A DNA stretch of 57,941 nt from Pseudomonadota bacterium. Lineage in GTDB: Bacteria; Pseudomonadota; Alphaproteobacteria; Rhizobiales; Rhizobiaceae. This document shows positions 32,287 to 41,248 of this stretch, in pieces. The translations under genes were made by a program, and so were the position numbers. Position 1 is the stretch's first letter; the number at the start of each line of letters is the position of its first letter. The stretch lies in assembly GCA_023416545.1 (NCBI GenBank), contig JAEZHO010000026.1, positions 1-57,941 of the forward strand, written 5' to 3'. The notes below the pieces were generated by a model that worked only from the letters and a program-made list of their open reading frames with translations, was not told where the DNA came from and ran no database searches.

Positions 32287-32970
32287 ATGGCCAGCGACAA
32301 CGTAGAAATCGAAATCAACCCCGGACAGCAGCCCGGACGCTTCGCCGCCGGCGAGGATCCGGCCAAGCGCGAGCAGATCATCGAGGGCGCCAAGCGGGTG
32401 TTCATGAGGCTCGGCTTCGATGCCGCCAGCATGAACGACATCACCCGCGAAGCCGGCGTCTCCAAGGGCACGATCTACGTATATTTTCAAAACAAGGAAG
32501 ACCTCTTCGCCAGCATCATCGAGGAGGAACGGCAGCGCATCACCCGCATGCTCAAAGATATCCTTGCGGGCAGCGAGGAGGTCGAGGACGGGCTCTACCG
32601 GTTCGGTATAGGCTTTGCCACCCACATCACTTCTCCCCGCACGATCAACGCCATGCGCACGCTCATCGGCGTGCGAAACCGCATGCCGGGTCTCTGCAGC
32701 CGTTTCTTCCACTCGCCCGCGAATGTCCGCACGGTGCTGGAGGACTTCATCGTGCGGCATATCGGACAGGGCAAGCTCGAGGTGGAGGATACCGACCTCG
32801 CCGCGCGACAGTTCATCGACCTGACCAGCGGCTCCTTCCTCAAGGCGCGCCTGTTCGGCGACCTCGACGACGTGCCGTCCCGACAGGAACTCGACCGCAT
32901 CGTGAAGAGCGCCATCCGCGTCTTCATGGCCGCATACGGCAGGACAAACGCCTCGGCGGACGCCGGCTGA
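32287..32970 (+). CDS. emrR: TetR family repressor of emrAB
   Basis: A 227-aa TetR-type regulator. After a 25-residue acidic tail, the DNA-binding domain spans about residues 26-75 (IIEGAKRVFMRLGFDAASMN, AGVSKGTIYVYFQNKEDLF), followed by a ligand domain. GGAAGG precedes the ATG at 32287; the longer frame from 32233 would start inside the operator region. It is head to head with emrA, with two GAACCG/CGGTTC palindromes and overlapping promoters between. The S. meliloti counterpart, as I recall, is EmrR, needed for efficient nodule colonisation. It is not related to the MarR-type EmrR of E. coli. Confidence 0.9.
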   Translation: MASDNVEIEINPGQQPGRFAAGEDPAKREQIIEGAKRVFMRLGFDAASMNDITREAGVSKGTIYVYFQNKEDLFASIIEEERQRITRMLKDILAGSEEVEDGLYRFGIGFATHITSPRTINAMRTLIGVRNRMPGLCSRFFHSPANVRTVLEDFIVRHIGQGKLEVEDTDLAARQFIDLTSGSFLKARLFGDLDDVPSRQELDRIVKSAIRVFMAAYGRTNASADAG

Positions 32971-33073
32971 TTGAAAAACGGCACCTCTGGCGCGCGCTCC
33001 TCCTCTTGTCTTTGCAACGCGACTCCTTAAATCGGACGAGCATTTTGCCATCGACCGAGAGAGGGACCATCCG

Positions 33074-33829
33074 GTGCAGGAAATTCTAGGGCTTCTACAG
33101 GATCCGACCGCTTGGGTCGCTTTGGTCACGCTGGTGATCATGGAAGTCGTGCTTGGTATCGACAACCTGATCTTCATTTCGATCCTCACCAACAAGCTTC
33201 CCCCGGAAAACCGTGAAGTCGCCCGCAAGGTCGGGATCGGGCTCGCATTGGTAATGCGGCTTGCGCTTCTCGGCACCGTCGCCTGGATCGTCCAGCTGAC
33301 CAATCCTCTCTTCGAGGCTTTCGGTCACCCCTTCTCGTGGAAGGATCTCATCCTCATCGCCGGCGGCCTCTTCCTCGTCTGGAAGGCGACCCGCGAAATC
33401 CACCACTCCGTGGACCCCGTCGATCACAAGGAAGACATGGTGGGCGGCGCCGCCTCGATCACCTTCAGCTCGGCGATCATCCAGATCCTGCTTCTCGACC
33501 TCGTCTTCTCGGTCGACAGCATCATCACCGCCGTGGGCATGACGCCGCATCTGCCGATCATGATCGTCGCCGTCGTCGCTGCCGTGACGGTCATGCTGGT
33601 CGCCGCCACGCCGCTCGCCAACTTCATCGAGAAGAACCCGACCATCGTGATGCTGGCACTCGGCTTCCTGCTGATGATCGGAACGATGCTGATCGCCGAG
33701 GGAATGGGCTTCCACGTGCCGAAGGGCTACATCTACGCGGCCATGGCCTTCTCGGCCCTCGTCGAAGTCCTCAACATGTTTGCCCGCAACGCGCGGCGAC
33801 GCAAGAAGACGGAAACGACGCTCCACTGA
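33074..33829 (+). CDS. TerC family integral membrane protein
   Basis: A 251-aa membrane protein of the TerC/YgdQ-like family with about seven helices. The paired acidic signatures are EVVLGIDNLIFISIL (about residues 24-38) and LLDLVFSVDSIITAVGM (about 138-155), whose Asp/Asn residues are proposed to bind metal. Bacillus and other relatives export manganese during exoenzyme metalation; a role in metal efflux is possible here, fitting with the sit manganese importer 7 kb away but unproven. The start is GTG at 33074 with GAGGGA seven bases upstream. A strong terminator follows. Confidence 0.87.
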   Translation: MQEILGLLQDPTAWVALVTLVIMEVVLGIDNLIFISILTNKLPPENREVARKVGIGLALVMRLALLGTVAWIVQLTNPLFEAFGHPFSWKDLILIAGGLFLVWKATREIHHSVDPVDHKEDMVGGAASITFSSAIIQILLLDLVFSVDSIITAVGMTPHLPIMIVAVVAAVTVMLVAATPLANFIEKNPTIVMLALGFLLMIGTMLIAEGMGFHVPKGYIYAAMAFSALVEVLNMFARNARRRKKTETTLH

Positions 33830-33840
33830 GCATCGCATCG

Positions 33841-33869
33841 CGGCCCGGCACAGTCCGGGCCGTTTTTTT
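33841..33869 (+). terminator. Rho-independent terminator of terC
   Basis: CGGCCCGG-CACAGT-CCGGGCCG followed by seven T residues, 12 bases after the terC stop. Confidence 0.92.
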
Positions 33870-33966
33870 CTCCGACCTCCGGGATACCTTCCGCGCTCTC
33901 GCAGTTATGGGTGTTCTGCAATGCCGCGTCTCGTTCCGACGACGCATGTGACCTTTCCGGGGCTAT

Positions 33967-35739
33967 ATGACGACTGATCAGATCCTCGCCTTCGCCGTCA
34001 TCGGCATCATGATGGCCGTCTTCATCTGGGACAGATTCCGCTATGACATCGTCGCCTGCTGCGCCCTGGTTGCCGCGGTCGCCGTTGGGATCGTCCCGAT
34101 CGACAACGCCTTTTCGGGCTTTTCCGACGATATCGTCATCATCGTCGGCAGCGCGCTGGTGGTCAGCGCGGCGGTCGCCCGCTCCGGGATCGTCGACGTC
34201 GCGATCAAGAAGTTCTTTCCGAACCTCAACTCCGTCAGGACGCAGCTCGCCCTGCTGATGATCGTGGTGGCGGTGCTTTCCGCCTTCATCAAGAACATCG
34301 GCGCACTGGCGATCATGATGCCGGTCGCCTTCCAGTTTTCAAAGCGCACCGGGGTCTCGCCGTCGCGATATCTCATGCCCATGGCCTTCTCGGCGCTTCT
34401 TGGCGGGCTGATGACGCAGATCGGCACCTCGCCGAACATCGTCGTCTCGCAGCTGCGCGCCGAGCTTACCGGCACCCCTTTCACGATGTTCGACTTCACG
34501 CCGGTCGGCGCCACGCTCGCGCTCGTCGGGATCGTCTTCCTGATCTTCTTCAACTGGCTCGTCCCGGCGCGCAGGAAGCAGAACCATTCCATCGAAGACG
34601 CCGTGGAAATTGCCAATTACACGTCGGAGGCGACCATCCCGGCGCAATCCGCCATGGCCGGAAAGTCGCTCGGCGACCTGCTGCGGCTCGGCGACGGCGA
34701 GGTGATCGCGACCACCATCCTTCGCGGCACGACGCGCATGTCGCCGTTTCCCGACGTGATCCTGCGCGAACTCGACACGCTGATCCTGGAGGGCAGTTCC
34801 GCGGCGATCGACCGGCTGGTCTCCAATGCGAAGCTCCAGCTGTCCGGCAAGCCGCTGACCGGCAAGGGCCAGCAGCGGGACGACATCGTGTCCATCGAGG
34901 CGATCATCTCACGGGAATCGCCGCTGGCGGGGCTTTCCGCGCGCGAGCTTGCCCTTTCCTACACGCGCGGCGTCAACCTGCTTGCGGTGAGCCGCCGCGG
35001 CCATCGCCTCAGCGAGCGGCTGCGCGACCTGACGCTGATGGCGGGCGACGTCATCGTCCTGCAGGGCAATCGCAACGCGCTGCCGGGCGTCATGCAGGAT
35101 TTCGACCTCCTGCCGCTGGCGCAGCGGGAGGTCATGCTCGGCACGCAGCGCCGCGCCTTCATCCCGCTCGTCATCCTGGCCGTCGCCATGATCGCCACGG
35201 CGCTCGGCTGGGCGCCCGTCGCCGTCGCCTTCTTCGCTGCCGCGCTCGGCATGGCGGTGTTCCGCGCCATCCCCCTGACGGACGTCTACAAGGCCGTCGA
35301 CGGCCCGATCCTCGTCATGCTGGCGGCACTGATCCCGGTGTCCGACACGCTGCGGACGTCAGGCGCGAGCGAACTCATCGCGTCCTGGCTCGGGCAGATC
35401 GCCGGCGGCATGCCGGCATATGCGGCGCTGGCGATGATCCTGCTGACGGCGATGGGCGTGACGCCCTTCCTCAACAACGCCGCGACGGTGCTGGTCATGG
35501 GGCCGATCGCGGCAAGCTTCGCGACGGCGCTCGAGTACAGGCCGGAAGCCTTCCTGATGGCGGTCGCCATCGGGGCTGGCTGCGACTTCCTCACGCCGGT
35601 CGGGCACCAGTGCAATACGCTCGTCATGGGGCCCGGCGGCTACCGGTTTTCCGACTATCCGCGCCTCGGCCTGCCGCTCTCCTTCATCATCGTGCTGGTC
35701 AGCGTTCCGGCCCTTCTCTGGGTCTGGCCGGTGGCCTAG
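33967..35739 (+). CDS. SLC13/DASS-type permease with TrkA-C domains
   Basis: A 590-aa transporter. The membrane part is split: about residues 1-200 (including ALVVSAAVARSGIVDVAIKK and the hairpin-type QIGTSPNIVVSQLR) and 395-590 (LNNAATVLVMGPIAASFA, GAGCDFLTPVGHQCNTLVMG). Between them two TrkA-C (RCK_C) domains (about 220-380, EVIATTILRGTTRMSPFPDV and LRDLTLMAGDVIVLQG) probably sense a ligand. The two SNT-like motifs (GTSPN, GHQCN) fit sodium/anion transporters for sulfate, dicarboxylates or similar. The substrate is not predictable. It starts 97 bases after the terC terminator and is separate from gltX, which has its own promoter. Confidence 0.87.
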   Translation: MTTDQILAFAVIGIMMAVFIWDRFRYDIVACCALVAAVAVGIVPIDNAFSGFSDDIVIIVGSALVVSAAVARSGIVDVAIKKFFPNLNSVRTQLALLMIVVAVLSAFIKNIGALAIMMPVAFQFSKRTGVSPSRYLMPMAFSALLGGLMTQIGTSPNIVVSQLRAELTGTPFTMFDFTPVGATLALVGIVFLIFFNWLVPARRKQNHSIEDAVEIANYTSEATIPAQSAMAGKSLGDLLRLGDGEVIATTILRGTTRMSPFPDVILRELDTLILEGSSAAIDRLVSNAKLQLSGKPLTGKGQQRDDIVSIEAIISRESPLAGLSARELALSYTRGVNLLAVSRRGHRLSERLRDLTLMAGDVIVLQGNRNALPGVMQDFDLLPLAQREVMLGTQRRAFIPLVILAVAMIATALGWAPVAVAFFAAALGMAVFRAIPLTDVYKAVDGPILVMLAALIPVSDTLRTSGASELIASWLGQIAGGMPAYAALAMILLTAMGVTPFLNNAATVLVMGPIAASFATALEYRPEAFLMAVAIGAGCDFLTPVGHQCNTLVMGPGGYRFSDYPRLGLPLSFIIVLVSVPALLWVWPVA

Positions 35740-35754
35740 CTTTGGCGGCAAGTC

Positions 35755-35783
35755 TTGACGCTCGGGCCCGAATATGCGCTAAG
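35755..35783 (+). promoter_or_regulatory. Promoter of gltX-lysS
   Basis: TTGACG (35755-35760), 17 bases, GCTAAG (35778-35783). This fits the rhizobial sigma-70 consensus and lies about 55 bases before the gltX ATG, in the 105-base gap after the permease gene. Confidence 0.65.
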
Positions 35784-35844
35784 GCCCAGCAATCCCGAGA
35801 CACGCATGTCCGCGCCGCATCCGGCGCCAAATCGAGCATTACCC

Positions 35845-37299
35845 ATGAGCACTTCCGGCCCCCGCGTCCGCATTGCACCCTCGCCGACCGGCGAGCCGCA
35901 TGTCGGCACCGTCTACATCGCATTGTTCAACTATCTCTTCGCCAAGAAGATGGGCGGCGAGTTCATCCTTCGCATCGAGGACACGGATGCGACCCGGTCA
36001 ACGCCGGAGTTCGAGCAGAAAGTGCTCGACGCGCTGAAATGGACCGGCCTGACCTGGTCTGAAGGTCCCGATGTCGGCGGCCCCTACGGCCCGTACCGCC
36101 AGTCGGACCGCAAGGCCATCTACCAGCCCTATGCGCAGGAACTCCTCGACAAGGGCCATGCCTTCCGCTGCTTCTGCACGCCGGAAAGGCTGGAGCAGAT
36201 GCGCGAGGCGCAGCGCGCCGCCGGAAAGCCGCCGAAGTACGACGGGCTCTGCCTCAACCTCAAGGCCGAGGAAGTCACCGCCCGCATGGAAGCCGGCGAA
36301 CCTTCCGTCATCCGCATGAAGATCCCGACCGAGGGCTCCTGCGACTTCCACGACGGCGTCTACGGCGACGTGTCGATCCCGTGGGACTCGGTCGACATGC
36401 AGGTGCTGATCAAGGCCGACGGCATGCCGACCTACCACATGGCGAACGTCATCGACGACCATCTGATGAAGATCACCCACGTGGCGCGCGGCGAGGAATG
36501 GCTGGCTTCGGTTCCAAAGCACATCCTGCTCTACCGCTACTTCGGCTGGGAAGAGCCGAAGTTCATGCACCTGTCGCTGATGCGCAATGCCGACAAGTCG
36601 AAGCTGTCGAAGCGCAAGAACCCGACCTCGATCTCCTACTATTCCGCGCTGGGCTACCTGCCCGAAGCGCTGATGAACTTCCTCGGCCTCTTCTTCATCC
36701 AGATCGCCGAAGGCGAGGAACTGCTCACCATGGATGAGCTGGCCGAGAAGTTCGACCCGGACAATCTCTCCAAGGCCGGCGCGATCTTCGACATCCAGAA
36801 GCTCGACTGGCTGAACGGCCGCTGGATCCGCGAGAAGCTGACGCCCGAGGATTTCATCGCCCGCACACTGGAATGGGCATCGGAAAACGACCGTCTGGCC
36901 GAGGGCCTGAAGCTTTCGCAAAGTCGCATTTCCAAGCTCGGCGAACTGCCGCAGCTCGCCGGCTTCCTGCTGGCGGGCGACGTTGGCCTGACGCCGGCCT
37001 CCTTCGCCGGCCTGAAGACAAGCCCGGCGGAGACGCTGGAGATCATCAACACCGTCCAGGCCGACCTCGAGAAGATCCTCGAGTGGAACGTCGAGGCGAT
37101 CGACCAGGAATTGCGCAATGTCGCCGACAAGCTCGGCAAGAAGCTGCGCGTCGTGACCCCGCCGCTCTTCGTCGCGATGTCCGGCTCGTCGCGCTCGCTG
37201 CCGCTCTTCGATTCCATGGCCCTGCTCGGCCGCTCGGTCGTCCGTCAGCGCCTGAAGGTCGCCGCCGCCGTGGTCGCCTCCATGGTCGGCGCGGCGTAA
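35845..37299 (+). CDS. gltX: Glutamate-tRNA ligase
   Basis: A 484-aa class I aminoacyl-tRNA synthetase that charges tRNA-Glu (and, in many alphaproteobacteria, tRNA-Gln with later amidation). The HIGH-type motif is PSPTGEPHVG (residues 12-21) and the KMSKS-type loop DKSKLSKRK is near 250-258. The C-terminal half holds the helical anticodon-binding domain. The start at 35845 (MSTSGPRVRIAPSPTG) fits homologues; the 30-residue upstream extension does not. Many rhizobia carry two gltX copies, and this one is in operon with lysS, 18 bases apart. Confidence 0.95.
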   Translation: MSTSGPRVRIAPSPTGEPHVGTVYIALFNYLFAKKMGGEFILRIEDTDATRSTPEFEQKVLDALKWTGLTWSEGPDVGGPYGPYRQSDRKAIYQPYAQELLDKGHAFRCFCTPERLEQMREAQRAAGKPPKYDGLCLNLKAEEVTARMEAGEPSVIRMKIPTEGSCDFHDGVYGDVSIPWDSVDMQVLIKADGMPTYHMANVIDDHLMKITHVARGEEWLASVPKHILLYRYFGWEEPKFMHLSLMRNADKSKLSKRKNPTSISYYSALGYLPEALMNFLGLFFIQIAEGEELLTMDELAEKFDPDNLSKAGAIFDIQKLDWLNGRWIREKLTPEDFIARTLEWASENDRLAEGLKLSQSRISKLGELPQLAGFLLAGDVGLTPASFAGLKTSPAETLEIINTVQADLEKILEWNVEAIDQELRNVADKLGKKLRVVTPPLFVAMSGSSRSLPLFDSMALLGRSVVRQRLKVAAAVVASMVGAA

Positions 37300-37317
37300 C
37301 TAGGAAGGTCCCGTAAG

Positions 37318-38814
37318 ATGGCTGATAACCAGAACGAAAACGCCCTTTCCTCCGACGCAACGGAAGTCCGCGCCCAGAAGCTCAAGCTGCTGCGCGAAAA
37401 GATCGGCGACGTCTATCCGGCGCACTTCCACCGGACGATGACCAATGCCGACCTTGCGGAGAAGTACAAGAACCTCGAGCCGGACGTCGAGACGCAGGAC
37501 GTCGTGACCGTCGCCGGTCGCGTCTTCTCCATGCGCAATTCCGGCATGTTCATCGACCTGCGCGACGCCTCCGGCAAGATCCAGATCTTCAGCCATAAGG
37601 ACACGACGCCGGAAGAGGCGCGCGACATGCTGCCGATGATCGATCTCGGCGACATCATCGGCGTGACGGGCGTCGTCCGCCGCACCAAGCGCGGCGAGCT
37701 GACGATCAACGCGCAGGAAATCACCATGCTGACCAAGTCTCTCCTGCCCATGCCGGAGAAGTATCATGGTCTCGCCGACATCGAGACGCGCTACCGCAAG
37801 CGTCATCTCGACATCCTGTCGAACGAGGAGTCCAAGCTCCGCTTCCAGCAGCGCAGCCGCATCGTTTCCGGCATCCGCCGCTTCATGGAAGACGACGGCT
37901 TCATGGAAGTCGAGACGCCGATGCTGCAGTCGATCTACGGCGGCGCGACGGCCGAGCCCTTCAAGACCCACCACAACACGCTGAAGCTCGACATGTACCT
38001 GCGCATCGCGCCGGAACTGTACCTCAAGCGCACGCTGGTGTCCGGCCTCTCCGACAAGGTCTTCGAGGTGAACCGCAACTTCCGCAACGAAGGCGTCTCC
38101 ACCCGGCACAATCCAGAGTTCACCATGATGGAGTGCTACTGGGCCTATGCCGACTACGAGGACATGATGGACCTGGTCGAGCGCCTCTTCGCGCGTCTCG
38201 CCATGACCATCCACGGCTCCACCGAGTTCAAGTACGGCGACAAGGAACTCTCCTTCAAGGGACCGTTCCGCCGCGTGCCCATGCCGGACGCCGTCAAGGA
38301 AGCGACCGGCATCGACTTCCTGGCGATCAAGACCGACGAGGAAGCCCGCGCCGCCGCCAAGGCCGCCGGGTTCGAGGTCGAGAAGGACTGGACCTGGGGC
38401 GAATGCCTGGCCTTCATCTTCGAGGAGAAGGTGGAAGCGACGCTGATCCAGCCGTCCCACGTCACGCATTTCCCGAAGGACATCTCCCCCTTCGCCAAGG
38501 AAGTGCCCGGCGAACCGCGCCTCGTCGAGCGCTTCGAGACCTATTGCAACACCTGGGAACTCGGCAACGCCTTCTCCGAACTGAATGATCCGGAGGAGCA
38601 GCGCGCCCGCATGGTCGAGCAGCTTGAGCAGGCGCATGCGCGCGGCGAGAAGGACAAGCAGCTGGACGAGGAATTCCTCGATGCCATCGACCAGGGCATG
38701 CCGCCCGCCGGCGGCCTCGGGATCGGCGTCGACCGCCTGATCATGCTGCTGACGGATGCGCCGTCGATCCGCGACGTCATCCTCTTCCCGGCCCGGCGCG
38801 CCAAGACGGACTGA
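37318..38814 (+). CDS. lysS: Lysine-tRNA ligase, class II
   Basis: A 498-aa class II lysyl-tRNA synthetase. An N-terminal OB-fold anticodon domain (about 60-150, VVTVAGRVFSMRNSGMFIDL) is followed by the catalytic core. Motif 2 (FEVNRNFRNEGVSTRHNPEF) and motif 3 (GGLGIGVDRLIMLLT) are intact. This is the class II enzyme, although several alphaproteobacteria use a class I LysRS. It is co-transcribed with gltX and ends at a clear terminator. Confidence 0.95.
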   Translation: MADNQNENALSSDATEVRAQKLKLLREKIGDVYPAHFHRTMTNADLAEKYKNLEPDVETQDVVTVAGRVFSMRNSGMFIDLRDASGKIQIFSHKDTTPEEARDMLPMIDLGDIIGVTGVVRRTKRGELTINAQEITMLTKSLLPMPEKYHGLADIETRYRKRHLDILSNEESKLRFQQRSRIVSGIRRFMEDDGFMEVETPMLQSIYGGATAEPFKTHHNTLKLDMYLRIAPELYLKRTLVSGLSDKVFEVNRNFRNEGVSTRHNPEFTMMECYWAYADYEDMMDLVERLFARLAMTIHGSTEFKYGDKELSFKGPFRRVPMPDAVKEATGIDFLAIKTDEEARAAAKAAGFEVEKDWTWGECLAFIFEEKVEATLIQPSHVTHFPKDISPFAKEVPGEPRLVERFETYCNTWELGNAFSELNDPEEQRARMVEQLEQAHARGEKDKQLDEEFLDAIDQGMPPAGGLGIGVDRLIMLLTDAPSIRDVILFPARRAKTD

Positions 38815-38822
38815 CCGGAACT

Positions 38823-38852
38823 GAAAAGGCGGCCCCGAGCCGCCTTTTTTAT
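38823..38852 (+). terminator. Rho-independent terminator of gltX-lysS
   Basis: AAAAGGCGG-CCCCGAG-CCGCCTTTTTT, nine bases after the lysS stop. The A-rich left arm makes it usable from the other strand for the convergent gene ending at 38871. Confidence 0.9.
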
Positions 38853-38870
38853 TGCTTCCGATAAGATGTC

Positions 38871-40127
38871 TTATGGGGCCTTGGCGGGTTCCCGCTTCCG
38901 GCGGTGCTTTTCCGGATCGTCCTCCTCGGCAACCACGGAGACCGGTACTGCCTCGGCGGCGGCGGCCTTTTCGACCACGTCCGGCGCCTCGTGCTTTTCG
39001 GGAGCCATGGGCTGGGCGCGCATCCTGGCGAGCCAGGCCGCACCATGGTTCTGCGCACCCGTCTCCGCCGGTTTCCCGGCGCTCTCCGCCGCAGCCGGGG
39101 GAGACGGCTTTTCCTCCTGCGCAGGCGCGGCGGCGCTCTCCTTCTCCGCCGGCACCTCGGGCGCCTCGGGCTCCGCTTTGGTCTCGCCGAACCCGACCAT
39201 GCCCTTCACGGTATCGAGCCAGCCTGCTTCGGCCTTCTCATCGGCCCCAGGAGCGGCATCGGGCTTTTCGATATCGCCGCCCGTAGCGCTATGCGCCGGA
39301 TCGGGGAGATCGTCCGGCGGCAGATCGTGCGAGGACGCGCTGGTCTCTGCTACAGGGTCCGCAGCGCCGAGACCGACCATCCCCATCAGGGAGGCGAGCA
39401 GGCCTTGCTCCGCTTCGGTCCCGTCGGAGGCAACCGGAACCTCTGCGGGAGTGTCCGCAGGTCCGCCCTGCTTTTCTGCGTCATGTCCACCAACGGCCTC
39501 GCCGTGCCCGGCGCTCTTGTCGTCTGCCTTCAGCGGGCCGGGTTCTCCCGCGCCCTGGCCCAGCGCATCAAGGCAATCCGTGTCGTCGGTGAGAGCGGCC
39601 GTCAGGTGCTCCGCATCCTCCCGCGGCATGTCGATCCGCATTCCCCAGAAGTCGCCGTTCGCATCGGCAGCGCCGTCGACGTAATAGGCGGTGACGGGCT
39701 GGGCGGGATGACCGTCCGGGACCTTGCTTGTGTCGGGGATGTAGACGACCTGTGCACCGATGGCGCGTCCGCGCATCCGGGACCGGTCCGTGGGTCCGGC
39801 CGGATCCAGGACCGTGACCTGGACGAGATCGGAGCGCTCGGCCTCCTGCACCTTGCGGGCCACGCGGAGCGCCGTCTTCAGCCTCGACATGCCGTCGCCG
39901 GGCTTGTCCATGGTGACATATTTGCGGACCCAGTAGCGGTCCGCCTTCTTGATCCTGATGGTCTCGACCGTGGTGCAGGAAAGCCCGTTGAGGGCGGAAT
40001 AGGATGGGCCGAGCAGCTTGTCGGCACCGATATAGACCGCAGCCGCGCCGCTCCCGCCACCCAGGACCGTGACGCCGGACAGGATCAGCAGGAGTTTTCG
40101 CGGGATGCGGGACACAATACTCTTCAT
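38871..40127 (-). CDS. Membrane-anchored protein of unknown function with Pro/Ala/Glu-rich repeats
   Basis: A 418-aa protein. Residues 10-34 form a signal anchor (LLLILSGVTVLGGGSGAAAV), so the rest is probably periplasmic. Residues 45-190 form a compact domain with two cysteines (C51, C185) that could form a disulfide and the stretch IKKADRYWVRKYVTMDKPGD. From about 195 to the end it is low complexity, rich in Ala, Pro, Glu, Asp and Ser, with a duplicated motif GxLxxxxGMVGxG at 242-254 and 302-314, and a third tryptophan-containing helix near 363. The tail is highly charged (EKHRRKREPAKAP). I do not recognise the family. A GGAG site precedes the ATG at 40127. Confidence 0.75.
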   Translation of the reverse strand: MKSIVSRIPRKLLLILSGVTVLGGGSGAAAVYIGADKLLGPSYSALNGLSCTTVETIRIKKADRYWVRKYVTMDKPGDGMSRLKTALRVARKVQEAERSDLVQVTVLDPAGPTDRSRMRGRAIGAQVVYIPDTSKVPDGHPAQPVTAYYVDGAADANGDFWGMRIDMPREDAEHLTAALTDDTDCLDALGQGAGEPGPLKADDKSAGHGEAVGGHDAEKQGGPADTPAEVPVASDGTEAEQGLLASLMGMVGLGAADPVAETSASSHDLPPDDLPDPAHSATGGDIEKPDAAPGADEKAEAGWLDTVKGMVGFGETKAEPEAPEVPAEKESAAAPAQEEKPSPPAAAESAGKPAETGAQNHGAAWLARMRAQPMAPEKHEAPDVVEKAAAAEAVPVSVVAEEDDPEKHRRKREPAKAP

Positions 40128-40288
40128 CCGCGAAACTCCGGCATTCCAAACCTCGACATACGCAACACTCGATACGGTGGGGCGACAGTGCCTCAAGGTC
40201 CTTGACGAAGATTTAAGCGGAACCTTCGGATGCCGCCCGCCGTTCCTTCAGTTACGCATCATCCAGTTGACAATGATTTGCATTAGCG

Positions 40289-40336
40289 TTGACAGGCCAA
40301 TTTTTCGCCGATAATGGTATTGCAACTTAATTGCAA
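40289..40336 (+). promoter_or_regulatory. sitA promoter with Mur/Fur-like palindrome
   Basis: TTGACA (40289-40294) and ATAATG (40311-40316), 16 bases apart, predict initiation near 40323. The palindrome TTGCAACTTAATTGCAA (40320-40336) covers that point. A weaker AATG-N5-CATT element is at 40272-40284. In rhizobia manganese represses sit genes through Mur, a Fur homologue binding similar sites; the site identity is inferred from position and symmetry. Confidence 0.6.
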
Positions 40337-40354
40337 AAGAGGTTCATTATCATC

Positions 40355-41248
40355 ATGGCATCATCGCTTCTCCGCGGTCTCGCGCTCGCAGCACTGCTCT
40401 CGACGTCCGCGGCCTCCGCACTCGCCGACGACAAGACGAAGGTCGTCACGACCTTCACCGTGATTGCCGACATGGCGCGCAACGTCGCGGGGGAAGCCGC
40501 CGATGTGGAGAGCATCACAAAGCCCGGCGCCGAGATCCACAACTACCAGCCTACCCCGCACGACCTCTTGCGCGCGCGTGACGCCGACCTCGTCCTGCGA
40601 AACGGCCTCAACCTTGAACTCTGGTTCGACAAGTTCCTCGCCAATCTCGGCGATATCCCGAACGTTACCGTGTCCGAGGGCGTCGAGCCGATGTCGATCG
40701 CCGGCGGCGCCTACGAGGGCAAGCCCAACCCGCACGCCTGGATGTCGCTCGATAATGCCGTGATCTACGTGGAGAACATCCGCAAGGCGCTGAGCGAGAT
40801 CGACCCGGAAAACGCCGAAACCTATGCGGCGAACGCTGCGGCCTACACGCAAAAGCTGAAGGCCGCCGTGGAGCCGATCCGCGAGCAGCTCGCCGCACTG
40901 CCGGAAGAACAGCGCTGGCTCGTCACCAGCGAGGGTGCATTCTCCTACCTCGCCCGCGATTTCGGCCTGAAGGAACTCTATCTCTGGCCGGTCAACGCCG
41001 ACAGCCAGGGCACGCCCCAGCAGGTCCGCGCCGTGATCGATGCCGTACGGGAAAACAATATCAAGGTGATCTTCAGCGAGAGCACGGTTTCGTCCGATCC
41101 CGCCGAGCAGGTCGCGCGTGAAACCGGCGCTGCCTATGGCGGCGTCATCTACGTCGACTCGCTGAGCGAGGAAGACGGTCCGGTCCCCACCTATCTCGAC
41201 CTCCTGTCGGTGACCGTCAACACCATTGCAAAGGGTCTCGCTTCATGA
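40355..41248 (+). CDS. sitA: Manganese/iron ABC transporter, substrate-binding protein
   Basis: A 297-aa cluster A-I metal-binding protein, the receptor of the Sit manganese (and ferrous iron) importer. The signal peptide is MASSLLRGLALAALLSTSAA with cleavage near ALADD. Metal ligands occur as H in NYQPTPHDLL, H in KPNPHAWMS, E in LVTSEGAFSYLA and D in VIYVDSLSEE, giving the His-His-Glu-Asp set that favours manganese over zinc. A TTG eight codons earlier (40331) would lie within the operator and too near the predicted transcript start, so 40355 is chosen. It overlaps sitB by ATGA. Confidence 0.94.
   Translation: MASSLLRGLALAALLSTSAASALADDKTKVVTTFTVIADMARNVAGEAADVESITKPGAEIHNYQPTPHDLLRARDADLVLRNGLNLELWFDKFLANLGDIPNVTVSEGVEPMSIAGGAYEGKPNPHAWMSLDNAVIYVENIRKALSEIDPENAETYAANAAAYTQKLKAAVEPIREQLAALPEEQRWLVTSEGAFSYLARDFGLKELYLWPVNADSQGTPQQVRAVIDAVRENNIKVIFSESTVSSDPAEQVARETGAAYGGVIYVDSLSEEDGPVPTYLDLLSVTVNTIAKGLAS

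Noticed and set aside
33830..33966. Small gene in the terC-SLC13 gap
   Set aside because: The gap is mostly a terminator and a short untranslated region; frames there are shadows and have no ribosome site.
40331..40354. TTG start eight codons before the chosen sitA ATG
   Set aside because: It lies inside the palindromic operator and about eight bases after the predicted transcript start, leaving no room for a ribosome site.
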